This document shows, piece after piece, positions 1 through 7,627 of a DNA stretch of 46,681 nucleotides. A program made the translations under genes and the position numbers. This DNA comes from Kiritimatiellia bacterium (GTDB lineage Bacteria > Verrucomicrobiota > Kiritimatiellia > RFP12 > UBA1067), in NCBI GenBank assembly GCA_017427485.1, contig JAFRSR010000257.1:1-46681 (forward strand). Reading direction: 5' to 3'. The first letter of the stretch is position 1; every line of letters starts with the position of its first letter. The notes below the pieces were generated by a model. The model saw only the letters and a program-made list of their open reading frames with translations. It did no database searches and was not told the DNA's origin.

Positions 1-50
1 AGTCCATCGTCAGTCGTCGCGTACGCGAGGTTACCAACATAGATATCCAT
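1..50 (-). CDS. RRM-type RNA-binding protein, N-terminus only
   Basis: Sixteen codons are visible, starting at the ATG at 50-48 and running off the left edge. They read MDIYVGNLAYATTDDG, which matches the first beta strand (RNP2 motif, IYVGNL) of small bacterial single-RRM proteins. Such proteins bind RNA and are often linked to cold or stress response. An AAGGA ribosome binding site lies about 9 nt upstream, and a good sigma70-type promoter (TTGACG, 17 nt, TAGAAT) lies at 122-150. It is divergent from dinB. The identification rests on few residues but the motif, start and promoter agree. Confidence 0.72.
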   Translation of the reverse strand, partial: MDIYVGNLAYATTDDG

Positions 51-121
51 CTTCTTTTGTCCTTCTTGTTTTCACTGGAAACCGAACCCAGACACCCGCC
101 TAAGACGATTTCACGAAACAT

Positions 122-150
122 ATTCTACGCTCTTTTATTCGCGCCGTCAA
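122..150 (-). promoter_or_regulatory. sigma70-type promoter of the RRM gene
   Basis: On the minus strand the sequence gives TTGACG (150-145), a 17-nt spacer and TAGAAT (127-122). Transcription would start near 115 and give a leader of about 65 nt before the RRM start codon at 50. Confidence 0.6.
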
Positions 151-175
151 GGGTGTGCGCGTGAAAAGTTGCGTC

Positions 176-204
176 CTGACAAACAAAGGGAAAATTGGTA
201 TAAT
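176..204 (+). promoter_or_regulatory. dinB promoter, predicted leaderless
   Basis: CTGACA (176-181), a 17-nt spacer and an extended -10 TTGGTATAAT (TATAAT at 199-204). Only 7 nt separate the -10 box from the ATG at 212, so transcription should begin at or next to the start codon. No Shine-Dalgarno sequence is present. It lies back to back with the RRM promoter. Confidence 0.6.
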
Positions 205-211
205 CATTTGC

Positions 212-1366
212 ATGACCGTTCTGCACGTCGACATGGACGCATTCTTCGCGTCGGTAGAGCAGCGGGACCACCCCGAGTGGCGCGGCAAGCCCGTGATCGT
301 GGGAGCTGGCCCGCATGAACGCGGCGTCGTCTCGACCTGCTCGTACGAAGCGCGGCGCTACGGCGTTCACTCCGCCATGCCGAGCCGCACGGCCTTCGCG
401 CTCTGCCCGAACGGCATCTTCGTGCCGCCGCGCATGCGCGTCTACCAGGAAGTGTCGGACATCGCGTTCGAGGTGTTCTCGCACTACTCGCCGTTCGTGG
501 AGGGCGTATCCGTGGACGAGGCGTTCCTCGACGTGACGGGCACGGTCCACCTCTTCGGCGACATGCGCACGCTCGCCGAACGCCTCCGCGCGGAGGTCAA
601 GGCGGCGTGCGGCGTCACGTGCTCCGTCGGGCTCGCCCCCAACCGCCTGCTCGCGAAGATCGCCTCGGAGCAGAACAAGCCGGACGGACTTTTCATCATG
701 CCGTTCGAGGCGGACGCCATCCGCGCCTTCCTCGCCCCGCAGCCGGTGAAGATCCTCTGGGGCGTGGGCAAGAAGACGGCAGACACCCTCGTCCGCTACG
801 GCTACCGCACGTGCGGCGACCTCCAGAGCGCCGACCCGCGCTTCCTCACGCGCCTCCTCGGCGACGCGGCGGCGGCGTCCATCCGCAACCACGCCTTCGG
901 CATCGATAACTCACCCTTCTCATCCGAGGAAGCCGAGGAGAAGTCCGTCTCGCGCGAGCACACCTTCGACGAAGACGAGTCCGACCGCGAGACGGTGCGC
1001 CAGACGCTCCTGCGCCTCGTGGAGGAAGTCGGCCGCCGCTTCCGCCGTCAGGAACGCTGGGCGCGCACGGGCAAGATCAAGCTGCGCGACGCCGCGTTCA
1101 ACACGCTCACGCGCCAGGCCCGATTCGAGCTGCCCGCGCGCGACGACATCACGTTCCGCCACCTCATGCTCGACCTCTTCGACAAGGAGTGGCCGCCGGG
1201 ACGGCGTCGCACCGTGCGCCTCGCCGGTTTCGGCGTGACGGACATCACGGACACGCCTGAAGACCCGCAGCCCTCGCTCTTCGGCCCCTCGCCCCTCGCC
1301 GAGCAGATGAAGAAACGCGAACGCCTCGCCGCCGCCTTGGACGCCCTCCACGCGCGCCACGGGTAG
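212..1366 (+). CDS. dinB: DNA polymerase IV (Y-family translesion polymerase)
   Basis: Error-prone Y-family polymerase of 384 residues that bypasses damaged template bases. The palm motif HVDMDAFFASVEQ is at the N-terminus (metal ligands D7 and D9) and the catalytic SVDEAF is near residue 100 (D102, E103). A helix-hairpin-helix-like thumb segment (ILWGVGKKTADTL) and a little-finger domain follow. The ATG at 212 is chosen over an in-frame ATG at 155 because the family begins at this MTVLHVDMDAF block and the -10 box sits immediately before it. The stop codon TAG lies inside the GGTAGGG tag of a palindromic repeat, so the last codons appear to come from the repeat. No LexA-type operator is evident. 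Confidence 0.95.
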   Translation: MTVLHVDMDAFFASVEQRDHPEWRGKPVIVGAGPHERGVVSTCSYEARRYGVHSAMPSRTAFALCPNGIFVPPRMRVYQEVSDIAFEVFSHYSPFVEGVSVDEAFLDVTGTVHLFGDMRTLAERLRAEVKAACGVTCSVGLAPNRLLAKIASEQNKPDGLFIMPFEADAIRAFLAPQPVKILWGVGKKTADTLVRYGYRTCGDLQSADPRFLTRLLGDAAAASIRNHAFGIDNSPFSSEEAEEKSVSREHTFDEDESDRETVRQTLLRLVEEVGRRFRRQERWARTGKIKLRDAAFNTLTRQARFELPARDDITFRHLMLDLFDKEWPPGRRRTVRLAGFGVTDITDTPEDPQPSLFGPSPLAEQMKKRERLAAALDALHARHG

Positions 1367-1420
1367 GGTCGCCTCGCCGAGGCGACCACGATCTCGGCCC
1401 GCTCGGCGAGCGGGCCCCAC
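1362..1420. repeat. inverted pair of REP-like hairpins between convergent genes
   Basis: First unit: GGTAG tag, then arms GGTCGCCTC (1367-1375) and GAGGCGACC (1379-1387) with a 3-nt loop. Second unit, opposite orientation: arms GGCCCGCTC (1396-1404) and GAGCGGGCC (1408-1416) followed by CCACC. They occupy the gap between the convergent ends of dinB and tonB and could act as a two-way terminator, although no T-tract is seen. Confidence 0.8.
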
Positions 1421-1425
1421 CACCG

Positions 1426-2319
1426 TCAACGGCCTTGCGTGGGCTCCATGACGATGGTCAATTCGGGGAACTGTTCAAGAAAATCCTTTGAGAGGCCGTC
1501 GATGCGGCCGTTTGCCGTGAGGCGCCGGAGCGCGCTCTGCGCCGTACGGTCGACGTCCGCGTCGCCGCTGCCGGACCGAATGGCAAAACCGCGCACCACG
1601 CCGCCCGGCCCCAGCTGGAAATCCACCTGGATGGGCCGCAGGCCGCTGTACCACTTGAACGACTCCTTATTCCACTCACGGCGAATCGCCGCCTGGATCA
1701 AGCTCACGCACCGCTGCGCCTCGCTTGTCGCCAGCTGGTTTCGCGCGCCGTAGCGGTAACCCTGTTCCAGCAGCTTCTTCATGTCGATGTTCGAAAGGGG
1801 TTTGTCCGCCGCCGTGCCCTTGCCGAACTTCTTCACGTTGTCCGGAATCTTGAGGTCGGGCGGACGCTCCACCGGCACGGGCTTCGGCGTGATGACCTTC
1901 GCCGTGTCCTTCAGGCTCTTCTGCGGCGGCGGGGGCTTGGGGGGCTTCTTGATGAGCTTCGCGTTTTTCTTGAGATCGACCTTCTCCGGCTTTTTCTTCT
2001 CGACGACCTTCTCCACCGCCTCGACCTTTGGCTTCACCTCCACCTTTTCAGGTTCGGGCGCCCTCGGCGGAGGCTTCACCTCCTGCTTCACCTCGGGCGG
2101 CGGCGGGTTGGGATCGGGTTCGGGATCGTCGGTCTGCTGCGCCCAGGGCGGCACGATCGTCATGTCGATCGGGATGATCGTTTCAGGCTTGTGGAAGTTG
2201 ATGACACCCATGATCCAGAAGAACGCGAACAGCGCGACGTGCAGCCCGAAAGCGATGCCAAACGTCCGCCACGTCAGCCCGCTCTCGGGCGCGCCAATCT
2301 GTTCCGATCCAATGATCAT
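1426..2319 (-). CDS. TonB/TolA-type energy-transducing protein
   Basis: A 297-residue periplasm-spanning protein. It has one N-terminal membrane helix (about residues 20-42), a long Pro/Lys/Glu-rich linker (about 55-165) and a C-terminal TonB-like domain (about 195-290; IQAAIRREW, then QVDFQLGPGGVV). TonB/TolA proteins carry proton-motive energy from an ExbB/ExbD-type motor to the outer membrane. It is the last gene of the rnhC-exbB-exbD-tonB unit, 24 nt after exbD. The sequence does not decide between a TonB role (receptors) and a TolA role (envelope constriction); no tolB or pal is adjacent. Confidence 0.85.
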   Translation of the reverse strand: MIIGSEQIGAPESGLTWRTFGIAFGLHVALFAFFWIMGVINFHKPETIIPIDMTIVPPWAQQTDDPEPDPNPPPPEVKQEVKPPPRAPEPEKVEVKPKVEAVEKVVEKKKPEKVDLKKNAKLIKKPPKPPPPQKSLKDTAKVITPKPVPVERPPDLKIPDNVKKFGKGTAADKPLSNIDMKKLLEQGYRYGARNQLATSEAQRCVSLIQAAIRREWNKESFKWYSGLRPIQVDFQLGPGGVVRGFAIRSGSGDADVDRTAQSALRRLTANGRIDGLSKDFLEQFPELTIVMEPTQGR

Positions 2320-2343
2320 CCCGAATCCCTACGACCTTCCCGC

Positions 2344-2760
2344 CTACTTCTCCACCGTCACAAGCGCCATCTTGCGCACCTGGCACTTGTAGACGACCTT
2401 CACCACGTCCATCACGGCGCCATACTCCAGACGTTCATCGCCGCGCACGAGCACGGGCACGTCGGCATCGCGCTCGACCATCGCCTTCAGGTCGATCTCA
2501 AGCTGGTCGAGGGAGGTCGGCACGTCGTTGAGGTAGATCTTGTTGTTGACGTCAACCGTGATCGTGTTGGCCTTCGCGTTTTTGCTCGGGAGAACGTCCG
2601 TCTTCGCCCGCGGCAGCATGATGGAGATGCCCTGCTCAAGCGCGGGGATTGTCAGCATGAACGTGACGAGCAGGAGGAACGTCAGGTCAATGAGGGAGTT
2701 CATGTCGATCGACGCCCGCGGGGCGTCGATCCTCCTGCCATGTCGGCCGCGGCGTGACAT
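2344..2760 (-). CDS. ExbD/TolR-family proton-channel subunit
   Basis: A 138-residue ExbD/TolR protein: a short cytoplasmic N-terminus, one membrane helix (about 24-43) with the conserved Asp in SLIDLTFLLLV, and a periplasmic domain. It works with the ExbB-like protein to couple proton flow to the TonB/TolA-like transducer. Its ATG overlaps the exbB stop (TGATG), so translation is coupled. The first ~20 residues are unusual: they are partly encoded by a perfect palindrome (2707-2731) that gives the peptide RIDAPRASID just before the canonical DMNSLIDL block, which looks like a repeat insertion near the start. Confidence 0.9.
   Translation of the reverse strand: MSRRGRHGRRIDAPRASIDMNSLIDLTFLLLVTFMLTIPALEQGISIMLPRAKTDVLPSKNAKANTITVDVNNKIYLNDVPTSLDQLEIDLKAMVERDADVPVLVRGDERLEYGAVMDVVKVVYKCQVRKMALVTVEK
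2707..2731. repeat. palindromic repeat inside the exbD start region
   Basis: Perfect 11-bp arms GATCGACGCCC (2707-2717) and GGGCGTCGATC (2721-2731) around a 3-nt loop. It is in frame, lies just upstream of the codons for the membrane helix, and resembles the other in-gene hairpin repeats of the window in size. Confidence 0.7.
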
Positions 2761-3482
2761 CAGGCGGCTCTCCCCTGGAATTCAAGGGCGATACGCCCGA
2801 TGAGGTCGTCCGTAAAGCCCTCCATGTCGCTCATCAGCGCACGCGTCGTTGCATTGAGCCGCGTGTGGAGGATCACGCCCGGAATGGCCACGAGCAGGCC
2901 GACGACCGTCGTGACGAGCGCGGACGAAATGGCCGGCGCCATCGTCGCGATCGTCGCGCTGCCCGCTTCGCCCATGTCGGCGAACGCGTCGAGAACGCCC
3001 CACACGGTGCCGAGCAGGCCCAGCATCGGCGCGAGGGCCACGACCGTCGCGATGGCGCCCATGCCGTGCTCCACGCGGATCTCCTCCTCGTCCAGCACGT
3101 GTTCGCTCAGCGCCTTCACAAGGCCCATCTCGTGCGCCGTCAGCGCCACGACCACGCCGGGCTGCCGCCCCACAAGCAGGCTGCGCACGTCCGGCGCGAG
3201 CAAGCGCAGCAGCCGCTCGCATGTGGCCCAGTAGATGTTCTCGAGCGGCGTGTGGCCGTTCGGGTGGCGCGCGAGGTAATATTCCAGAACGTCACGGCCG
3301 CCCATCACGTCGCGCGTCACGCGGCGCACCGCCTGCGAGATGCGCGAGAGGCCCCTCCATTTGCCGATGGCGATTGCAACCATGACCATGCTCGCCACAA
3401 GCTGCACGACAACGATGCCCTGGCCCATCAAGCTCGACTTGACGAACCCGTTCATCAGGGAATTTGCAAAGAATTCAGTCAT
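2760..3482 (-). CDS. ExbB/TolQ-family proton-channel subunit
   Basis: A 240-residue MotA/TolQ/ExbB protein with one N-terminal membrane helix (about 20-40) and two further helices around residues 140-205. The conserved block APMLGLLGTVWG is followed by the polar/small-residue helix SSALVTTVVGLLVAIPG. It forms the stator-like pore with ExbD. The ribosome binding site AAGGAG lies within the last codons of rnhC and the start is 2 nt after the rnhC stop, so these genes are co-transcribed. Confidence 0.93.
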   Translation of the reverse strand: MTEFFANSLMNGFVKSSLMGQGIVVVQLVASMVMVAIAIGKWRGLSRISQAVRRVTRDVMGGRDVLEYYLARHPNGHTPLENIYWATCERLLRLLAPDVRSLLVGRQPGVVVALTAHEMGLVKALSEHVLDEEEIRVEHGMGAIATVVALAPMLGLLGTVWGVLDAFADMGEAGSATIATMAPAISSALVTTVVGLLVAIPGVILHTRLNATTRALMSDMEGFTDDLIGRIALEFQGRAA

Positions 3483-3484
3483 TA

Positions 3485-4531
3485 CTACTCCTTGTCTTTT
3501 TTAAAACGATTCGCCACTGCACTCGTGACCTGGCCTTCTGGGGGCAGGTCGGCGCGGGACTTGCCGCAGGCGGCGAGCACCTTGTCGGTCGTCTGGAAAT
3601 GCGCCTTGCAGTGGTCCATGAGCCATGCGGGGCCATGCTTGCGAACCATCTCCTCCGCGAGCTCGCGCACGCGCGGGTCGCTGCTGCCGCGCGGGATCAT
3701 GTCGAGCGGCACCTTGTCCACGGGGATTGGGCCGTCCTCCACGGCCATGGCGGCGATCGCGCGCAGGAACTCCGCGCGCGCCATCACGGACGCCGCGGCC
3801 ACGGCGATGTCGTCTTCGGCGCGGTGGCGCTGCTCCACCACGATCCTCTTCCTGCGCTCCTTCAGCGCGCGGCGGATCGTCGCCTCCGTGGGCGCGAACT
3901 GGTCCACCACCACCTTCGGACACGCCTGCTGCCTCTCCAGCAGCTCCTCGATGCAGGTGCCGTGCGCCCACGCGAGGAGACGGTTGATGTTCTTGATCTT
4001 CGCGTAGAGGCGGTTGTACGCGGCGGGGCCGATCTTCACGACGGCGTAGCGATTCGGGCCGAGCAGCTGGCGCAGCTTCGCGCCCACCGCGAGCACGGCC
4101 TTGTCCGTCATCTGCTTGCAGTCCCGCACGCCCATCTCGCGCATCGCCGACGAGAGCGCCTCGTCCGTGTAGCAGCAGGCGACCACGAGCGGACCGAAGT
4201 AGTCGCCCTTGCCCGACTCGTCGCTGCCGCCGTGCGCGGAGCTGCGGCCGGGGTCGAGCACGTCCTCGTAGCCGACCGTCGCCACGCCGAGCACGTTCGG
4301 CTCGAGGAAGAACTCCACGAAGTCCTGCGCCTTCGAACCCTGGATGCAGAGCTTGCGGCGCCCGTGCTTCTCCTTCTGGTAAAGCGCGCAGTTGAAGCCG
4401 TCGCCCTCCACCGCCGCCAGCGAATAGGGGACCTGCCGCGCGCGGTAGTTGCCGAGTGCAAGCAACGCAAGCAGCTTTTCCTGCTGCTCGGCGTCAAGCT
4501 CGTATGTGAAGGATGTCTTGGGTGGAGGCAT
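3485..4531 (-). CDS. rnhC: ribonuclease HIII
   Basis: A 348-residue type 2 RNase H that cuts the RNA strand of RNA-DNA hybrids. The N-terminal ~95 residues form the TBP-like substrate-binding extension typical of HIII. The catalytic domain opens with DESGKGDYFGPL (D104, E105) and continues with further acidic residues in VVVDQF and HRAEDDIAVAAASVMAR. Length fits rnhC (about 300-350). It is the first gene of the unit leading into exbB-exbD-tonB. A TATAAT box lies 7 nt before its ATG and there is no Shine-Dalgarno sequence, so its mRNA is probably leaderless. Confidence 0.93.
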   Translation of the reverse strand: MPPPKTSFTYELDAEQQEKLLALLALGNYRARQVPYSLAAVEGDGFNCALYQKEKHGRRKLCIQGSKAQDFVEFFLEPNVLGVATVGYEDVLDPGRSSAHGGSDESGKGDYFGPLVVACCYTDEALSSAMREMGVRDCKQMTDKAVLAVGAKLRQLLGPNRYAVVKIGPAAYNRLYAKIKNINRLLAWAHGTCIEELLERQQACPKVVVDQFAPTEATIRRALKERRKRIVVEQRHRAEDDIAVAAASVMARAEFLRAIAAMAVEDGPIPVDKVPLDMIPRGSSDPRVRELAEEMVRKHGPAWLMDHCKAHFQTTDKVLAACGKSRADLPPEGQVTSAVANRFKKDKE

Positions 4532-4538
4532 GACGGCT

Positions 4539-4558
4539 ATTATACCACATTTTATACC
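4539..4558 (-). promoter_or_regulatory. rnhC promoter, predicted leaderless, duplicated -10
   Basis: Minus strand: TGTGGTATAAT with TATAAT at 4544-4539, 7 nt from the ATG at 4531. A second copy of TGTGGTATAA lies just upstream, so the -10 region looks tandemly duplicated. Confidence 0.55.
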
Positions 4559-4601
4559 ACATTCTGCGCTCGCGCACAGCCCGGCAGATGTCGCATGCGG
4601 A

Positions 4602-4826
4602 TTATTTCAGGACCTTGCGGAGGAACGGGAAGACGAACAGCGAAAGCACGGCCCCCCAGACAAGCGAATTGAGGACCATCACGCACCACCAGAGAACCCC
4701 GTTTCCCGAGGCGCCGATGGCGTTGGCGACGACATCTCCCGGCCATGCAAGGAACCCGCCAAAGATGAGAAAGAGTATGAAGTGCAGCATGCTCAGCGGC
4801 ACGTTGGCAAAAAGGAACGATTTCAT
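4602..4826 (-). CDS. small two-helix membrane protein, unknown function
   Basis: A 74-residue protein not recognised as a known family. It has a hydrophobic helix at about residues 9-29 and another at about 43-67, with a short polar loop between and a basic end (LRKVLK). A strong AGGAGG ribosome binding site sits 8 nt before the ATG, which supports translation. A TGGTATCAT box near 4887-4895, at the end of the upstream exporter gene, could be its own promoter. It stands alone between the exporter and rnhC. Confidence 0.7.
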   Translation of the reverse strand: MKSFLFANVPLSMLHFILFLIFGGFLAWPGDVVANAIGASGNGVLWWCVMVLNSLVWGAVLSLFVFPFLRKVLK

Positions 4827-4884
4827 TTTTAGAACCTCCTGGATTTACGACCCGACAAGACACACGCCCCGTCAGAAAACGTCG

Positions 4885-7143
4885 TTATGATACCACATCC
4901 TCCCGCTCGCCGCAAGGGGGTGGCGAGAAGCGCGAGAAGAGATACGCAAAAAGCAAGCCGAGCGCGAGCGTGGCGCCCATCGCCCGCGTGACGGCAAAGG
5001 ACGTGAAGGCCAGCATCCCGAACGCCGCCGCGCTCGTGAGAAACGACACGAACACGACTCGCCGTGTACGCGGCGGAGGACTGCCAAGATGAAAGATCGC
5101 ATAGTCGAGGCCAAGGCCCGTGCACACGAAGAAACACAGCGCATGGAAAAAGGTAAGCGGCACGCCGCACCAGCCCAGCACGCCAAGCGTCGCGAGCATG
5201 GCCGCCGCTACGGGAGCGGCGCAGGCGAAGAAGCGGCGTCGGAAAAGCGCGGCCAGCAGGGCCAGCAACAGCACGAACGCGATTCCGAGCAGACAGTACG
5301 CTTCCCGCGCGTAGGCGCCGAACAATTCCATCAGCTCCCGTTTCGGCTCGATCACGCGGACATCCGTCGAGGCCGCGCCATCACATGGCGACACGAGCAG
5401 CACCCTGCCATTCGCCTTCACGCACATCGAGCGGACGAGTTTCGCAAGCAAGGGGTCGTCGATCTCCTCGGGATCGAGGAGCCTGCGCGTATCCGCACCA
5501 CGCGCCACCGGCACGCCCGTCAATGCCGTGTAGCTGGCGCCGGTCTTCTCGCACAGCGCCGCCACGAGCGACTGGTTCTCGCGCTGGCGCTTCAGCGACG
5601 GGATGATCGCCGACAGGCCCTTCACGCCCAACGCCTCCTCGCGCTCAAGCGCCTCTTGCACCGTGGCGCCCTCAACCACCGCAAACCGCGCGGCGGCAGC
5701 TTGGTTGAGCTCGAAGAACTTCTTCTCGCCCGCCGCCAGCATCGGATCGGGATTGTAGAAATTCGCCGGATCCGAACTGAGCCGGACGCGGAAGACACCC
5801 GCGCCCGCAACAAGCAGAATCGCAAGCGGCAACACCCAGCGGACGGCCACGACAAACGCGGACCTCCCGCCTCCGCCTTGGCAGAGCCCGCTCGATTGGT
5901 AGGGCCCGCTCGCCGAGCGGGCCGCCACGCGATGGTCGCGCTTGTCGCGAGCAATCTTCCACACCATCACCGCCGCCCATGCCGTGACGAGCCCCGCTCC
6001 CGTAAAAAGGGCCATCTGCCGCAGCACGGACACGGAGGAAAAAGCCAGCGGCGCAAAGCACGCAAGCGTCGTGAGAAGCGCGTAGGAGAGCGGGCGCTTC
6101 AGCGTCCGCCCGTCCTCCGCCGCATACGCGTGGTAGACGTAGTCCACGCCCAAACCGATGAGCGACGTGCCGAAGACGAACGTCAGCACATGCGGCTTGC
6201 CGATGGCGAACACCGCCGCCGTCGCCACGAGAAACGCGCTCGCGAGCGTGGCGACGAGCGGTACGACGAACCGTGCCGACCGGAACAACCATACGCCCAG
6301 GGCGAAGACGACGACAAGCGATACGGCAGACAGCACGTTGATCTCCCGCTTCGAGCGCTCCATGGCAAGGGCGGTGTGGAACGGCGCCCCGCTCACGTAC
6401 GCCCTCACGGGACAAAGCGGCGAGACGCCGCTTCCCCCAGCGGGAGGGCCGCGCTTCTGCGCGGCCGCATTGAACTCCCGCACGCGCGCGAGTACGCCGC
6501 AGATGAACTGGTTGTCGGATGTCGTGAATCCGTCGAAGACAAGCAGGCGGTAGCAGCGCCCGTCCTTCTCGCACACGGGGTCACCGTCATGGATCGACCA
6601 GCCGCGGTCGTCTCGCGTCTGGAGATGCGTGAGGTAGTCGGTGGCCAGCAGATACGGATCTTGCTTCACAGAAACGAGCGGAGCCAAGAAACCCGAAGAG
6701 AGCGTCGTCGCCGAGGCGCGGGCCACTTCGTCAAATCTTCCAGTCTGCAACAGCGCGCGCGTTTCGTCCGTCAGCAACCCGCCGCTCCGCTGCGCAAGGG
6801 CGGCAAGCGTCTTGCGGAGCGCGCCCGTCTCCCGCTGCGGCTCGCGGGGACGCTCGCCCTCCCTCCGCACATGGGTGGCGATGTGCGTCCTGAAATCCGC
6901 GGCGGACGCCTCGAGAGAGGCGAAGTCGGGGCCCTCCAGGAGGATCCGAAGCTGCCCGCCGACGTTGTCCGCGAGCGCACGCAGCACGCTCTGCCGCGTC
7001 GGGTCGAGCAAGGCGTAGAGATCCGTCTCCACGCCCTGGCGGCACGTGCACGCAAGCGAGATGGCCGCCCCCGCAAGGCCGACGGCGAACGCACCCCTAG
7101 CGACTCTGGACCAGATCGATTTCAAGACGGTCGCCCGTGGCAT
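4885..7143 (-). CDS. MMPL/RND-type exporter of an aryl-polyene-like locus
   Basis: A ~752-residue inner-membrane exporter of the MMPL family (RND superfamily): one N-terminal helix, a periplasmic domain, five to six helices, then a second similar half. In aryl polyene loci such proteins are thought to move the lipid product across the inner membrane. It is the last gene of the run, overlapping the end of the LolA-like gene by 47 nt (ATG at 7143; an in-frame TTG at 7149 is possible). Three short segments are odd: near residues 98-108, 226-243 and 407-420 the protein carries peptides encoded by hairpin repeats (near 6840-6865, 6415-6466, 5898-5923), placed in loops and keeping the frame. Confidence 0.85.
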   Translation of the reverse strand: MPRATVLKSIWSRVARGAFAVGLAGAAISLACTCRQGVETDLYALLDPTRQSVLRALADNVGGQLRILLEGPDFASLEASAADFRTHIATHVRREGERPREPQRETGALRKTLAALAQRSGGLLTDETRALLQTGRFDEVARASATTLSSGFLAPLVSVKQDPYLLATDYLTHLQTRDDRGWSIHDGDPVCEKDGRCYRLLVFDGFTTSDNQFICGVLARVREFNAAAQKRGPPAGGSGVSPLCPVRAYVSGAPFHTALAMERSKREINVLSAVSLVVVFALGVWLFRSARFVVPLVATLASAFLVATAAVFAIGKPHVLTFVFGTSLIGLGVDYVYHAYAAEDGRTLKRPLSYALLTTLACFAPLAFSSVSVLRQMALFTGAGLVTAWAAVMVWKIARDKRDHRVAARSASGPYQSSGLCQGGGGRSAFVVAVRWVLPLAILLVAGAGVFRVRLSSDPANFYNPDPMLAAGEKKFFELNQAAAARFAVVEGATVQEALEREEALGVKGLSAIIPSLKRQRENQSLVAALCEKTGASYTALTGVPVARGADTRRLLDPEEIDDPLLAKLVRSMCVKANGRVLLVSPCDGAASTDVRVIEPKRELMELFGAYAREAYCLLGIAFVLLLALLAALFRRRFFACAAPVAAAMLATLGVLGWCGVPLTFFHALCFFVCTGLGLDYAIFHLGSPPPRTRRVVFVSFLTSAAAFGMLAFTSFAVTRAMGATLALGLLFAYLFSRFSPPPCGEREDVVS
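5898..5923. repeat. REP-like hairpin inside exporter gene
   Basis: GGTAG tag followed by arms GGCCCGCTC and GAGCGGGCC around a GCC loop. Same architecture as 1362-1387 but a different stem; in frame in the MMPL gene. Confidence 0.8.
6415..6466. repeat. two adjacent hairpin repeats inside exporter gene
   Basis: First hairpin: AAGCGGCG / CGCCGCTT with loop AGA (6415-6433), then a C-rich link. Second: GGCCGCGC / GCGCGGCC with loop TTCT (6447-6466), preceded by GGAGG. Both are in frame and encode GGSGVSPL-like and RGPPA-like peptides. Confidence 0.8.
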
Positions 7144-7627
7144 AGTCAAGCGTGAAACGCGAAGGGAAGTCCGTGCCTTCGAGCGTGGCCCGCTTCACGA
7201 ACTCGCGCAGTTCGCGCGTCTTCGGAACGAGGACGACGCGGTTCTCCGCCTCCGTCACGTCAAAGACGTCTTTCAAGGCGGAGAGATCGCCTTTCACGAG
7301 CGAACGAAGTCCCGCCGACAGCTTCAACTCCGCGATTGCGCGCGTCGACGACTTGCCGTTGGCGGTGATCGTGTAGGACTCCGGCGTCGCGGTGAACGTG
7401 GACGGCAACGGCTTGAGCGTCTTCCATTCGAACGACTTGTCCTTCACGATGCAGAACGTGCCGGAGGACGTAATCGTCACCTCCACGTCCGCGAGGGTCT
7501 TGCGCTGCACGAACGTGCCGGTGACGGTCGCGGGCAGCGCGGCAAGCATGCGCTGAGCCGCCGGAACGGCGTCTCCCCATACGGCGGCGCCCCATGCCGT
7601 TAGAAACACAACACACCACTTGCGCAT
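7097..7627 (-). CDS. LolA-like outer-membrane lipoprotein/lipid carrier
   Basis: A 176-residue exported protein: signal peptide (about 1-18, ending AVWG-DA), then a LolA-type half-barrel (GTFVQRKTLADVEV, GTFCIVKDKSFEW, TLDYATGDRLEI). LolA-fold proteins carry lipid-modified cargo across the periplasm; LolA-like members occur in aryl polyene clusters. The ATG lies within the end of the preceding fusion gene (28-nt overlap) after an AAGGGGG ribosome binding site, so it is translationally coupled to its neighbours. The general lolA of the cell may be elsewhere; the context argues for a pathway-specific copy. Confidence 0.82.
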   Translation of the reverse strand: MRKWCVVFLTAWGAAVWGDAVPAAQRMLAALPATVTGTFVQRKTLADVEVTITSSGTFCIVKDKSFEWKTLKPLPSTFTATPESYTITANGKSSTRAIAELKLSAGLRSLVKGDLSALKDVFDVTEAENRVVLVPKTRELREFVKRATLEGTDFPSRFTLDYATGDRLEIDLVQSR